Source of the DNA: Flavobacterium frigoritolerans
GTDB lineage: Bacteria > Bacteroidota > Bacteroidia > Flavobacteriales > Flavobacteriaceae
Direction: 5' to 3'
DNA: 64,000 nt
Assembly (NCBI RefSeq): GCF_025847275.1
Contig: NZ_JAOZEV010000002.1
Span: 372,001-436,000, forward strand
Below, piece after piece: positions 1 through 8,329 of this stretch. Numbering within the stretch: the first letter of the stretch is position 1; every line of letters starts with the position of its first letter. The position numbers and the translations under genes are program-made. Under the pieces are notes generated by a model, which did not search any database, was not told the origin of the DNA, and saw only the letters and a program-made list of their open reading frames with translations.

Positions 1-978
1 AACAATCGAAACCCAGTTTCCTATATTCAATGCTTTTTGCACTTGTGCTTCCTTTGCATTATCATCGGATATTTTTACCAATGTCGTTCCTATAATAGAG
101 AATAAAATTCCGAAACCTGCAATCGCCATTGGCAACAAAATTGGTCCTATACCTCCAAAAGCATCCTGAATGTTTCCACCCATATCCTTTATCACATAAT
201 TACCAAGAACCATTGCGGCTAAAACTGTTGCAACATACGATCCAAATAAATCAGCTCCCATCCCTGCAACGTCACCAACATTATCACCCACATTATCGGC
301 AATTGTTGCTGGATTACGAGGGTCATCTTCTGGAATTCCTGCTTCGACTTTACCAACTAAATCGGCACCTACATCAGCAGCTTTGGTATATATACCTCCA
401 CCAACTCTTGCAAATAATGCAATCGATTCAGCTCCTAATGAAAATCCTGCTAATGTTTCCAGAACTTTGGTCATATCTTCAGATGAAGTCCAAACTCCAT
501 TCATAAATACCTGAAAAAATACTATAAAAAAACCGGTCAACCCTAAAACAGCTAATCCGGCAACTCCTAATCCCATAACGGTTCCACCGCCAAAAGATAC
601 TTTTAATGCTTGTGGCAAACTGGTTCTTGCCGCTTGCGTTGTTCTAACATTGGTTTTTGTTGCTATCTTCATTCCCATATTTCCTGCTAATGCCGAAAAA
701 AATGCTCCGAAAATAAAAGCTACAACTATTAATATATGTGTGGTAGGAACTATAAATGAAATTCCCGCTAAAACAATACTTGCTCCAATTACAAAAAAAG
801 TAAGCAATCGATACTCGGCTTTCAGGAAAGCTAATGCTCCTTCATAAATGTGGTCTGAAATAGCTTTCATCTTGCCATCGCCAGCATCTTGTTTTAACAC
901 CCAAGTCCTTTTTATTGCCATGAAAAGTAATCCTATAATTGCCATAACAATTGGCAAATAAATCATAAATGCATTCAT
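1..978 (-). CDS. hppA: Membrane-bound ion-translocating pyrophosphatase, N-terminal part
   Basis: Partial gene: 326 codons read from an ATG at 978 to the window edge with no stop. It encodes the N-terminal part of the multi-pass inner-membrane pyrophosphatase, which couples PPi hydrolysis to H+ or Na+ export. The deduced protein opens with a hydrophobic helix, continues with several membrane segments and carries the pyrophosphate-binding loop: GGGIYTKAADVGADLVGKVE, then a run containing EDDPRNPATIADNVGDNVGD. The acidic and asparagine residues of this loop bind Mg-PPi in the family. The part that would show potassium dependence lies outside the window. It lies next to soluble pyrophosphatase, so two PPi-removing enzymes are neighbours. 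Identity is very secure; ion specificity cannot be read here. Confidence 0.96.
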   Translation of the reverse strand, partial: MNAFMIYLPIVMAIIGLLFMAIKRTWVLKQDAGDGKMKAISDHIYEGALAFLKAEYRLLTFFVIGASIVLAGISFIVPTTHILIVVAFIFGAFFSALAGNMGMKIATKTNVRTTQAARTSLPQALKVSFGGGTVMGLGVAGLAVLGLTGFFIVFFQVFMNGVWTSSEDMTKVLETLAGFSLGAESIALFARVGGGIYTKAADVGADLVGKVEAGIPEDDPRNPATIADNVGDNVGDVAGMGADLFGSYVATVLAAMVLGNYVIKDMGGNIQDAFGGIGPILLPMAIAGFGILFSIIGTTLVKISDDNAKEAQVQKALNIGNWVSIV

Positions 979-1032
979 AATATTTTAATGGTTTTGGTTA
1001 ATAGTCAATAAACTAACAAAACGAATTTAAAC

Positions 1033-1068
1033 AAAAAAGCAATACTCTTAACAGAGTATTGCTTTTTT
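1033..1068 (-). terminator. Rho-independent terminator after ppa
   Basis: Perfect 15-bp arms (1033-1047 and 1054-1068) with a 6-nt loop. The stem ends in A/T runs on both sides, so it can work in both directions. It lies between the ppa stop and the hppA start and probably separates their transcripts. Confidence 0.85.
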
Positions 1069-1089
1069 TATAAAATATGAAGGCAAAAA

Positions 1090-1620
1090 TTATTTAATGC
1101 TAAATAATCCTTCTGGTTTGTTTTCGATATCATCAAAACGTTTAGTACATTCTGCAATAATAGCGTATGCTTCGTTTACATCTCCCCAACCACCTACATC
1201 TACTTTTTTGTTTTCCAAATCTTTATAAACTTGGAAGAAATGCTCGATTTCTTTTACTAAGTGAGGATTCATATCTGATAAATCATTTAATGAATTCCAG
1301 ATTGGATCAGAAACTGGTACACAAATAATTTTCTCATCTGGTCCTTTATCATCTGCCATATGGAAAACACCAATTGGTTTTACTTCCATAACACATCCTG
1401 GGAAAGTTGGCTCGTTTACCAAAACCAATACATCTAATGGATCACCATCAAGAGCTAAAGTTTCAGGAATAAAACCATAATCAGCTGGGTACATCATTGA
1501 AGAGAACAACATTCTGTCGAAACGCATTCTTTTAATTTCAAAATCGTACTCATATTTATTTCTGCTTCCTCTTGGTATTTCGATTAAAACATCGAAAGTT
1601 GTTAGTTTGTCTGCGGTCAT
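1090..1620 (-). CDS. ppa: Inorganic pyrophosphatase (soluble, family I)
   Basis: Cytoplasmic enzyme that hydrolyses pyrophosphate to two phosphates and so drives biosynthetic reactions forward. The 176-residue length fits family I. Visible features are the early E-I-P-R-G-S-R-N-K-Y-E motif, YPADYGFIPET, and the metal-binding signature DGDPLDVLVLV around residues 58-68. A promoter of Bacteroidota type lies upstream (1655-1684) and a terminator follows. The gene is transcribed towards hppA but the terminator suggests separate units. Confidence 0.97.
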   Translation of the reverse strand: MTADKLTTFDVLIEIPRGSRNKYEYDFEIKRMRFDRMLFSSMMYPADYGFIPETLALDGDPLDVLVLVNEPTFPGCVMEVKPIGVFHMADDKGPDEKIICVPVSDPIWNSLNDLSDMNPHLVKEIEHFFQVYKDLENKKVDVGGWGDVNEAYAIIAECTKRFDDIENKPEGLFSIK

Positions 1621-1654
1621 TTTTATTGTTTATTATTTTTCTTAATTTCGATTG

Positions 1655-1684
1655 CAAAAGTAGTCAAAGTATCCCTTTTTACAA
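1655..1684 (-). promoter_or_regulatory. Promoter of ppa, TTG-N19-TACTTTTG
   Basis: On the minus strand a TTG (1682-1684) is followed after 19 bases by TACTTTTG (1655-1662), matching the Bacteroidota consensus TTG-N17-23-TAnnTTTG. The predicted transcript would start near 1648, about 28 nt before the ATG. Confidence 0.7.
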
Positions 1685-1730
1685 TAAAAAAACACTGTTA
1701 TATCATCATTAAGTTTTAATAAACAAGCAA

Positions 1731-2330
1731 TTAATAGGTAATTGTTCTTTTTCTTTTCTTTAAATAATAATGCCAAAGCAAATATGTAGCATAGGAACGA
1801 TATGGACTCCATTGTGTAGTATAATTTTCCATCTCTTCTTTGTCATGAATATCAAGTAATTCTTTGATTGTATTTACAACTGCGATATCACCAAGTGGAA
1901 TTAAATCGGGTTCTTGAAGGCAGAACATCAGATAAATATCGATAGTCCAATTCCCAATTCCTTTTAGTTTTATAAGCTCCTCACGAACTTCTTTAGCCGA
2001 TTTGACAGCTAAGCTTTCGATATTGATTTCGTTATTTAATATTGCCGAAGCTAATATCTTAATGTAAGTTGTTTTTTGTCGGCTTACGCCTAATGCACGG
2101 AACTCTTCATCAGACAAAGACACCATTGTTTCTGGTGTACAAACTGTGTACGCTTTGATTTTTAAAAAAGTGGCCTTAGCTGAATCTATAGATACTTGCT
2201 GTTCCAAAATAAGCAAAACCAATGTTTCGAAACCTTGTGGACGTTTCGGAATTGGAGGTAATCCATATTCTTGGATGATTCTCTGAAAAATTGGGCTCTT
2301 CTCTGAAAGAAAATCGATTGCTTCTTGCAT
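1731..2330 (-). CDS. DNA-3-methyladenine glycosylase II-like (HhH-GPD) protein
   Basis: Predicted base-excision repair glycosylase that removes alkylated bases. The 199-residue protein has the helix-hairpin-helix element LIKLKGIGNWTIDIYLMF (around residues 118-135) followed by the G-D-I-A segment (147-150), whose Asp is the usual catalytic residue in the HhH-GPD superfamily. The LEQQVS segment near residue 43 also fits AlkA-type glycosylases. It lacks the N-terminal AlkA domain of E. coli AlkA, so it is the shorter form. It lies between ppa and an acyltransferase with no obvious operon partner. Exact substrate range is inferred. Confidence 0.85.
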   Translation of the reverse strand: MQEAIDFLSEKSPIFQRIIQEYGLPPIPKRPQGFETLVLLILEQQVSIDSAKATFLKIKAYTVCTPETMVSLSDEEFRALGVSRQKTTYIKILASAILNNEINIESLAVKSAKEVREELIKLKGIGNWTIDIYLMFCLQEPDLIPLGDIAVVNTIKELLDIHDKEEMENYTTQWSPYRSYATYLLWHYYLKKRKRTITY

Positions 2331-2384
2331 AATATGATTTTATAAACTTCAACAAAACAATTTACATCTTATTCTTTAAACTAT

Positions 2385-3437
2385 TTATCCTGATATATAT
2401 TTACCGTAAGGCAATCTATTTATAGAATAGATAATCAAAGTAGAAAGCAATAGACAAACTATAGTTGTAATGGGAATTGCAAATACAGGGTGTATAAAAT
2501 CATAATCTATTCCCAGATCATATATAAACCGTAAGATTAAAACATGAACGAGATAAATCCCATAGCTGTATTTACTAATCAGATTACTGATTTTGATTAC
2601 TATTGGATTAGAAATTTCGATGTTCTTAAAAAACAGAAAAATCCCGACCGAAAACATCAAAACATTTATAGTATTATAGTTATAAAAATACTCGTCAAAA
2701 TTATTATTACGCAACGATAAATAATAGGTGCCAAATATCGTAATGATAGCGCCAAAGAACATTAAAAGAACAGCTATTATCTTAAGTATTCTTTTGCTAC
2801 AAGCGAAAGATTTTGTCGATAAATAATACCCTAAAACTACATACCCAATAAATCCTGAAAAATAGGTTAGATCAATATTAATTCTGAATTCAGAAAAAAT
2901 TGGCTTATTAATAACCAGAGTAAATATCCAGATGGATATAAAGTATAACATTTCTTTTTCGGTAGCATTCTGAGCCCATTTACTCAAGATTGGAATAAAA
3001 AGATATATTCCGATAATCATATAGATATACCATAAATGGAATGAACTACCATCTCTTAAAGATTCGAATACCCATCTAATGATTTCAAAAAAAGACATTA
3101 CTTCGCCTGCAGAAATTTTCTTGTTTAGCGAGAAAATCACGTAAATAAAACTCCAAAATAAGAAGGGTAAAACTATCCGAGAAAATCTTTTTTTCAAGAA
3201 ATCATTTAGTTCATACGTTCTGCTCAACATTAATACTCCTGTAAGCATCACAAATACCGGCACACAAAAACGTACTAAACTATCATAAACATTTCCTGTC
3301 CACCAAACAAAATCAGGGATACAGCCATACTGATATAAAACATCTGCCGCAACATGCAAAAAAATAACACTAATTGTTGCTACAACCCTCAAATAGGTTG
3401 TCCAAATCATTTTATTACCGTCTTGGCTTCCACTCAT
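2385..3437 (-). CDS. Acyltransferase family 3 membrane protein
   Basis: Integral membrane acyltransferase of the OafA/WecH/IcaC type, expected to transfer an acyl group such as acetyl or succinyl to a surface glycan. The 350-residue protein has about ten hydrophobic segments. The family motif R-X10-H is visible near the N terminus (R17 and H28, in RVVATISVIFLH), within the first membrane helix. Further segments such as VRFCVPVFVMLTGVLML are typical. No glycan cluster is adjacent, so the acceptor cannot be named. It is followed after 54 bp by alkA-like DNA repair gene, with no functional link apparent. Confidence 0.85.
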   Translation of the reverse strand: MSGSQDGNKMIWTTYLRVVATISVIFLHVAADVLYQYGCIPDFVWWTGNVYDSLVRFCVPVFVMLTGVLMLSRTYELNDFLKKRFSRIVLPFLFWSFIYVIFSLNKKISAGEVMSFFEIIRWVFESLRDGSSFHLWYIYMIIGIYLFIPILSKWAQNATEKEMLYFISIWIFTLVINKPIFSEFRINIDLTYFSGFIGYVVLGYYLSTKSFACSKRILKIIAVLLMFFGAIITIFGTYYLSLRNNNFDEYFYNYNTINVLMFSVGIFLFFKNIEISNPIVIKISNLISKYSYGIYLVHVLILRFIYDLGIDYDFIHPVFAIPITTIVCLLLSTLIIYSINRLPYGKYISG

Positions 3438-3485
3438 AGATTATTATTTATTAATTATAATTATGAAAGTAGAGAATCTAAATGA

Positions 3486-5987
3486 TTAAAAATAAAATCC
3501 AAAAGATCCTTTTACTGCAAATTTATTAGCATCGGGTGTATTTAAATAACTTCCTCTCCAAGAGAAATCTATACGGAATACTTTGAAGATATTCCCAATT
3601 CCAGCGCTATACTCCCAATATACCTTTTCGGGTGCATTGTATTCTAATCCCGAAGCATTAATGGCTCTATTAGCATCTGTGATGGTTCCATAAACTGCTT
3701 TTGCTCCAATAATCTCCCTCCAGTTAAGTTTACGCATAAATGGGATTCTTGCAAAAAGTCGTCCTCCAAAATTATGATCCCATTGTAGAGTCGTGTATTG
3801 ATCGGTAACAAACTCATAGAAGTTTAAGTTACTAAATGTATTCTCGATTGTAAAATAAGTCTGATTTCCTGGAATCACACTCATTAATCCTAGCGGTATT
3901 GTTCCGAATGTTTTTCCTGTTTCTAAGATAAGATTTGTACGTCCTAGAGGTCCTATAATTATAGGTTGTTTATAATACAATTGAACTTTCTCGTATTTAA
4001 AATCACTATCCAGTACTCCTTTAAATCCATGACTATAATTAATAAAGAATCTACTGAATGGACTATCCACATTATTTCTTTCGACACCAAAACCAATTGT
4101 TTTACGATTTGGTGTGTATTCTATCTGAATATTTGCCTCCGATTGTTTTACTCCATTTGCAACAACTCCTGCTGGATTTGTTACTGAAGGCAGAGTTGTG
4201 TAATAATCTAAACTAAATATATTCGAAGCAGATTCTAATGTACGATATGATACCCCTAACTGAAATGTCAAATTCTTGATTGGCTCTATTTCGGCAGCAA
4301 CGTTGGTTAAATTAATATTGGTTAATTTCCCGTTGTTTCCAGTTGTAAACAAAGCCGATGAGGCAAAGCTTCGCCCTAAAACATCATTAGTAGTAGTTAA
4401 ACTAGCTCCAATTTGTTCAACATCACGCCTATTTCCACCAGAGATAATAAGTCGATTCTTTTTATCGACCATCCATTTTCCTGACACTCCATATTTAAAT
4501 TTATTATCATCAAAACCATATGCTGTATACGCTTGTATACGCCATGGATCATTTGGTCCAAAATATGTTCTCCCTCCTACTCGTACACGAACTCCTTCGA
4601 CCTCATTGTATCCAAATGTTGAGAATATAGGTCCATAATCGAATTTCGGAAATTCTATATAACCACTTCCTAATATTGAAACTAAATTATACAGTTGTTT
4701 AAATCGCTTGACAGTTTGTAATGTATCAAGCATTTTATAAACCCCTTGTTCGTCTTTGGTCAATTTTTCGAAACGGTTTTCTTCCCAATATTCATCAGGC
4801 CTATTATATACTTCGTTATCTATATAATTAACTTCTTCTTTATAAAAAGCTGCTGGTTTTGGTATATTAAACTTATGATCTCTATAGGATGTTGTTCTTT
4901 TTCCATAAACTCCTTTAGAACTTTCTTTTTTGTTTAAAGCAAAATCCGACATCATATAATCTCTTGTAAGAAGAAAAATCGAATCACTTACAACGTCAAA
5001 TTCTTGTTCAATATAAATATCTTTTACCCAGTTAATATTGGCGCTTTTTGTAACTGCCATATTAATTTTCTTGATAGCAAATGTGGTATCGTTTACCCAA
5101 AAATCTCCTTTAAAAGTCAATTCGTTTTTACGTCTTGGATAAAACACGATATTATAGCACCATTTATTATCTACAAATGTACTGTCTTTTAAAACATAGT
5201 TATACACATCTATTCCTGTTGTAGACAACGGGCTTGTAAAACTTTTATCAAAAAATGTAAGGTGATTATTGTATATATTATAATCTGAATACAGGTCTTT
5301 TACAAAAGATAATATTTGCTGATTATTATTAAATCCAGAAGTTTTACTCCCTTTTATTATCTCTTTTATTTTCTTTATATTATTATCTCCATATACATCA
5401 TACAAAGATTCATTTATAAAAATTGGTAAATATGTTTTCCCTGTAATTTTAGAAGTATCTACTTGTTTAAAGATGAACTCCATTCCTTTAAAAATCTTGT
5501 TCTTCATGAAGGCACTATCGATGGTATTCATATCGAATTCCACTTTTTCGTACTTCTCCATTTGGTATTGCTTAAACTGATACAATCCATTTTTACGTTT
5601 TCTTTCCCAGATTTTTCTAAGAATGTCCAACGCTGGATTATTTTTTTTTGAAGTTTTACCAGTATAAATCACTACTTCATTTAAACTTTCGGCTTCGTTC
5701 AGAACAACTTTAAAATTGTAATTAACTGCCTTTTCTAATGTAATTTCTTTTTCAGAAAAACCTGCCGAAGCAATGATGATGGTAGTATAGGTATTTGGCG
5801 ATTCTAAATAAAAACGCCCATCCTCGTTAGAAACGATTCCGATGTTGGTTCCTTTAAAAACTACATTTGCAAAAGGAATCGGCTGGTTGGATTTATCTAA
5901 GACGATTCCACTCACTTTTGTTTGTGCAAAAATGCTATTTACAAATGCAAATAAGAAAAACAGACTGAGTACAATAATTCTTTTCAT
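3486..5987 (-). CDS. DUF5686 / carboxypeptidase-regulatory-like outer-membrane protein
   Basis: Large surface or outer-membrane protein typical of Bacteroidota. I start it at the ATG at 5987, giving MKRIIVLSLFFLFAFV and a signal peptide ending before QTKVSG. A longer TTG start at 5999 would put the GGGGAGG stretch inside the coding region and is less likely. After the signal peptide comes a carboxypeptidase D regulatory-like beta-sandwich (about residues 25-105, with VLDKSNQPIPFANVVFKGTN), then a long region rich in aromatic and alternating residues that fits a DUF5686 beta-barrel and ends in the aromatic FGFYF. About 833 residues. Function is unknown. A terminator hairpin for pdhB sits directly upstream. 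Confidence 0.88.
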   Translation of the reverse strand: MKRIIVLSLFFLFAFVNSIFAQTKVSGIVLDKSNQPIPFANVVFKGTNIGIVSNEDGRFYLESPNTYTTIIIASAGFSEKEITLEKAVNYNFKVVLNEAESLNEVVIYTGKTSKKNNPALDILRKIWERKRKNGLYQFKQYQMEKYEKVEFDMNTIDSAFMKNKIFKGMEFIFKQVDTSKITGKTYLPIFINESLYDVYGDNNIKKIKEIIKGSKTSGFNNNQQILSFVKDLYSDYNIYNNHLTFFDKSFTSPLSTTGIDVYNYVLKDSTFVDNKWCYNIVFYPRRKNELTFKGDFWVNDTTFAIKKINMAVTKSANINWVKDIYIEQEFDVVSDSIFLLTRDYMMSDFALNKKESSKGVYGKRTTSYRDHKFNIPKPAAFYKEEVNYIDNEVYNRPDEYWEENRFEKLTKDEQGVYKMLDTLQTVKRFKQLYNLVSILGSGYIEFPKFDYGPIFSTFGYNEVEGVRVRVGGRTYFGPNDPWRIQAYTAYGFDDNKFKYGVSGKWMVDKKNRLIISGGNRRDVEQIGASLTTTNDVLGRSFASSALFTTGNNGKLTNINLTNVAAEIEPIKNLTFQLGVSYRTLESASNIFSLDYYTTLPSVTNPAGVVANGVKQSEANIQIEYTPNRKTIGFGVERNNVDSPFSRFFINYSHGFKGVLDSDFKYEKVQLYYKQPIIIGPLGRTNLILETGKTFGTIPLGLMSVIPGNQTYFTIENTFSNLNFYEFVTDQYTTLQWDHNFGGRLFARIPFMRKLNWREIIGAKAVYGTITDANRAINASGLEYNAPEKVYWEYSAGIGNIFKVFRIDFSWRGSYLNTPDANKFAVKGSFGFYF

Positions 5988-5997
5988 AATCCTCCCC

Positions 5998-6036
5998 AAA
6001 AAAAAACTTCATCAATTAAGAAAATGATGAAGTTTT
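5998..6036 (-). terminator. Terminator after pdhB, abutting the next start
   Basis: Arms 6003-6013 and 6026-6036 pair over 11 bp, and on the minus strand the stem is followed by a run of T (complement of 5998-6006). Its U-tract ends about ten bases before the DUF5686 start codon, leaving little room for a separate promoter. Confidence 0.8.
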
Positions 6037-6055
6037 ATTAGCATTGATAATTTTC

Positions 6056-7036
6056 TTACTTTTTATACATTACCTTCTTTACTGCTTTAACTACATCACC
6101 AGCATTTGGCAACCAGTCCTTAAGCAATACTGGAGAGTAAGGTGCAGGTGTATCTGCAGTTGTAATACGTTGTATTGGCGCATCAAGAAAATCGAAAGCT
6201 TGTTCTTGTACGATATATGTAATCTCTGAAGATATACTTGCAAATGGCCAAGCCTCTTCAAGAATTACCAAACGATTTGTTTTCTTAACAGAAGCTAAGA
6301 TAGCATCTTTGTCCATTGGACGAACTGTTCTTAAATCGATAATTTCGCAAGAAATTCCTTCTTTAGCCAATTCATCTGCTGCTATAAATGCTTCTTTAAT
6401 AATTTTTCCAAAAGATACAATTGTAACATCTGTTCCTTCACGCTTCACATCAGCAACTCCTAGAGGAATTGTATATTCTCCGTCTGGAACTTCACCTTTA
6501 TCGCCATACATTTGCTCAGACTCCATAAAAATTACTGGGTCATTATCACGAATAGCTGATTTTAAAAGACCTTTTGCATCATAAGGTGTAGATGGTACTA
6601 CTACTTTAAGTCCTGGTGTATTTGCAAACCAGTTTTCTAAAGCTTGAGAGTGTGTTGCTCCTAATTGTCCTGCCGAAGCAGTTGGTCCACGAAAAACGAT
6701 AGGCACATTAAATTGTCCTCCTGTCATCTGACGCATTTTAGCAGCATTATTTATAATTTGATCAATACCAACTAAACAGAAGTTGAAAGTCATATACTCT
6801 ACAATTGGACGACAACCATTCATTGCAGATCCAACTGCAATTCCTGTAAAACCAAGTTCTGCAATTGGAGTATCAATTACTCTTTTTTCACCAAACTCAG
6901 CAAGCATACCTTTTGATGCTTTGTATGCACCATTATATTCTGCAACTTCTTCGCCCATTAAATATATGGATTCATCGTGACGCATTTCTTCGCTCATAGC
7001 TTCACAAATGGCCTCTCTAAATTGTATTGTTCTCAT
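6056..7036 (-). CDS. pdhB: Pyruvate dehydrogenase E1 component, beta subunit
   Basis: Beta subunit of the alpha2beta2 thiamine-diphosphate-dependent E1 enzyme that decarboxylates pyruvate for acetyl-CoA formation. The 326-residue protein starts MRTIQFREAICEAMSEEM and has the family segments MGEEVAEYNGAYKASKGM, DTPIAELGFTGIAVGSA, and GATHSQALENWFANTPGLKV, and the C-terminal transketolase domain with IDLRTVRPMD. It is monocistronic here: E1 alpha and E2 are not in the window. A TATTTTTG -7 element lies upstream and a terminator follows. A branched-chain 2-oxoacid dehydrogenase beta subunit is the alternative, less likely by sequence. Confidence 0.93.
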   Translation of the reverse strand: MRTIQFREAICEAMSEEMRHDESIYLMGEEVAEYNGAYKASKGMLAEFGEKRVIDTPIAELGFTGIAVGSAMNGCRPIVEYMTFNFCLVGIDQIINNAAKMRQMTGGQFNVPIVFRGPTASAGQLGATHSQALENWFANTPGLKVVVPSTPYDAKGLLKSAIRDNDPVIFMESEQMYGDKGEVPDGEYTIPLGVADVKREGTDVTIVSFGKIIKEAFIAADELAKEGISCEIIDLRTVRPMDKDAILASVKKTNRLVILEEAWPFASISSEITYIVQEQAFDFLDAPIQRITTADTPAPYSPVLLKDWLPNAGDVVKAVKKVMYKK

Positions 7037-7068
7037 ATTTTTTATTGTTGTTGTAATTTTCTGAAAAG

Positions 7069-7076
7069 CAAAAATA
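7069..7076 (-). promoter_or_regulatory. Probable pdhB -7 element (TATTTTTG)
   Basis: The minus strand reads TATTTTTG 33 bases before the pdhB ATG and matches TAnnTTTG. No clear TTG is found at -33, so this is a partial promoter match. Confidence 0.5.
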
Positions 7077-7466
7077 ATTATTTTAAATTACTTAAGAGCA
7101 TAAATTTAGTTTAAAAAACAAGAAGTCTCGTATCTATTCCTATTTCGCTAGCCTATTAACTTTTATCCTTTGAAACTGGTAGCTCACGAAATCGATGTAT
7201 TAGGCTTCAAAATAGTTATACAGCTCTTGTTTAAATTTTATTTTGTTAGAAATACCAGTTTACAGAAATAAAATACATCAAAAAAAAGCCTAATAATTCC
7301 ACTTTTTATCAATTCTTAATTCTCCCTAAGACACAAAATATTGCCTAAAAACCACTTTCACAGCTATAAAAGGTAAGATTATTCAAAATTCAAGCGCCAT
7401 TTTACGAAATCGTAATAGTTTTCAAAATTATTATGCGTGCATAGTAAATTATTCAGATTATATTTC
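7077..7466. other. Long divergent intergenic region pdhB/etfB
   Basis: About 390 bases without a gene. It is AT-rich, with several short complementary words in non-nested order: AAACTGGTA (7173-7181) with TACCAGTTT (7253-7261), and TATTAGGCTT (7198-7207) with AAGCCTAATA (7286-7295). No open reading frame with family features is seen. It should hold the control regions of both flanking genes. Confidence 0.4.
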
Positions 7467-7474
7467 TAAATTTG
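7467..7474 (+). promoter_or_regulatory. etfB -7 element (TAAATTTG)
   Basis: TAAATTTG matches TAnnTTTG and lies 36 bases before the etfB ATG, giving a leader of about 30 nt. It argues against translation from the GTG at 7474, which would lie inside the promoter. Confidence 0.6.
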
Positions 7475-7509
7475 TGGAAACGTATTTAGAAATATTAAAA
7501 TATATACTT

Positions 7510-8256
7510 ATGAAAATATTAGTTTGCATCAGTCATGTACCTGATACTACTTCAAAAATTAACTTTACCAATGGTGATTCAGAATTTGATACTAATGGCG
7601 TACAATATGTAATTAATCCTAACGACGAATTTGGCTTAACACGTGCAATTTGGTTTCAGGAACAACAAGGTGCTACAGTTACTGTAGTAAATGTTGGAGG
7701 TCCTGATACTGAACCAACTTTACGTAAAGCTTTAGCAATAGGTGCAAACGAAGCAATACGTGTAAATGCTAATCCAACTGATGGCTTTTTCGTAGCAAAA
7801 CAATTGGCAGAAATTATTAAAAATGGTGGCTATGATTTAGTTATCGCAGGAAAAGAATCATTAGATTATAATGGCGGAATGGTTCCTGGTATGATTTCTG
7901 GAATCTTAGGATACAACTTTTTAAACTCATGTACTAACATAACTGTTGATGGTACTAATGTAAAAGCTGTTCGCGAAATTGACGGTGGAAAAGAAACAGT
8001 AAATACTACTTTACCATTAATTATTGGTGGTCAAAAAGGATTGGTTGAAGAAAAAGATTTACGTATCCCAAACATGAGAGGAATCATGACTGCAAGAACA
8101 AAGGCTTTGGCAATTGTAGAACCAGTTGATGCTCCTGTAAACACTAAAGCTGTGAAATTTGAAAAACCAGCTCCGAAATCTGCAGTGAAATTAGTTTCAC
8201 CAGACAATTTAGATGAGTTAATCAATTTATTACACAACGAAGCGAAAGTAATCTAG
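7510..8256 (+). CDS. etfB: Electron transfer flavoprotein, beta subunit
   Basis: Small subunit of the heterodimeric ETF that passes electrons from acyl-CoA dehydrogenases to the respiratory chain; it binds AMP. The family start MKILVCISHVPDTTSK begins at the ATG at 7510, giving 248 residues; an upstream GTG extension of 12 codons is rejected. The signature region near the C-terminal half is present (VEEKDLRIPNMRGIMTARTK), as are the nucleotide-binding loops around VIAGKESLDYNGGMV. It is followed after 73 bp by etfA, with which it forms an operon. Confidence 0.96.
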   Translation: MKILVCISHVPDTTSKINFTNGDSEFDTNGVQYVINPNDEFGLTRAIWFQEQQGATVTVVNVGGPDTEPTLRKALAIGANEAIRVNANPTDGFFVAKQLAEIIKNGGYDLVIAGKESLDYNGGMVPGMISGILGYNFLNSCTNITVDGTNVKAVREIDGGKETVNTTLPLIIGGQKGLVEEKDLRIPNMRGIMTARTKALAIVEPVDAPVNTKAVKFEKPAPKSAVKLVSPDNLDELINLLHNEAKVI

Positions 8257-8329
8257 TAATCAGTTTTCAGTGACAGTTTTCAGTCTAAGAACTTGAAACC
8301 TCAAACTCTAAACTTCAAAACAAAAAACT
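8257..8329 (+). repeat. Low-complexity operon spacer with repeated CAGTTTTCAGT words
   Basis: The etfB-etfA spacer carries CAGTTTTCAGT twice with a short gap, then words such as ACTTGAAAC, CTCAAACTC and CTAAACTTC. Similar words occur in the fbaA-accD spacer at 18484-18596. It looks like a drifting short repeat, not a gene. Confidence 0.5.

Noticed and set aside
129-847. Plus-strand open frames at the left edge
   Set aside because: They are antisense to hppA, whose minus-strand translation carries the full pyrophosphatase signature.
7474-7509. GTG start for EtfB
   Set aside because: It would begin inside the TAAATTTG promoter word; the family start is at 7510.
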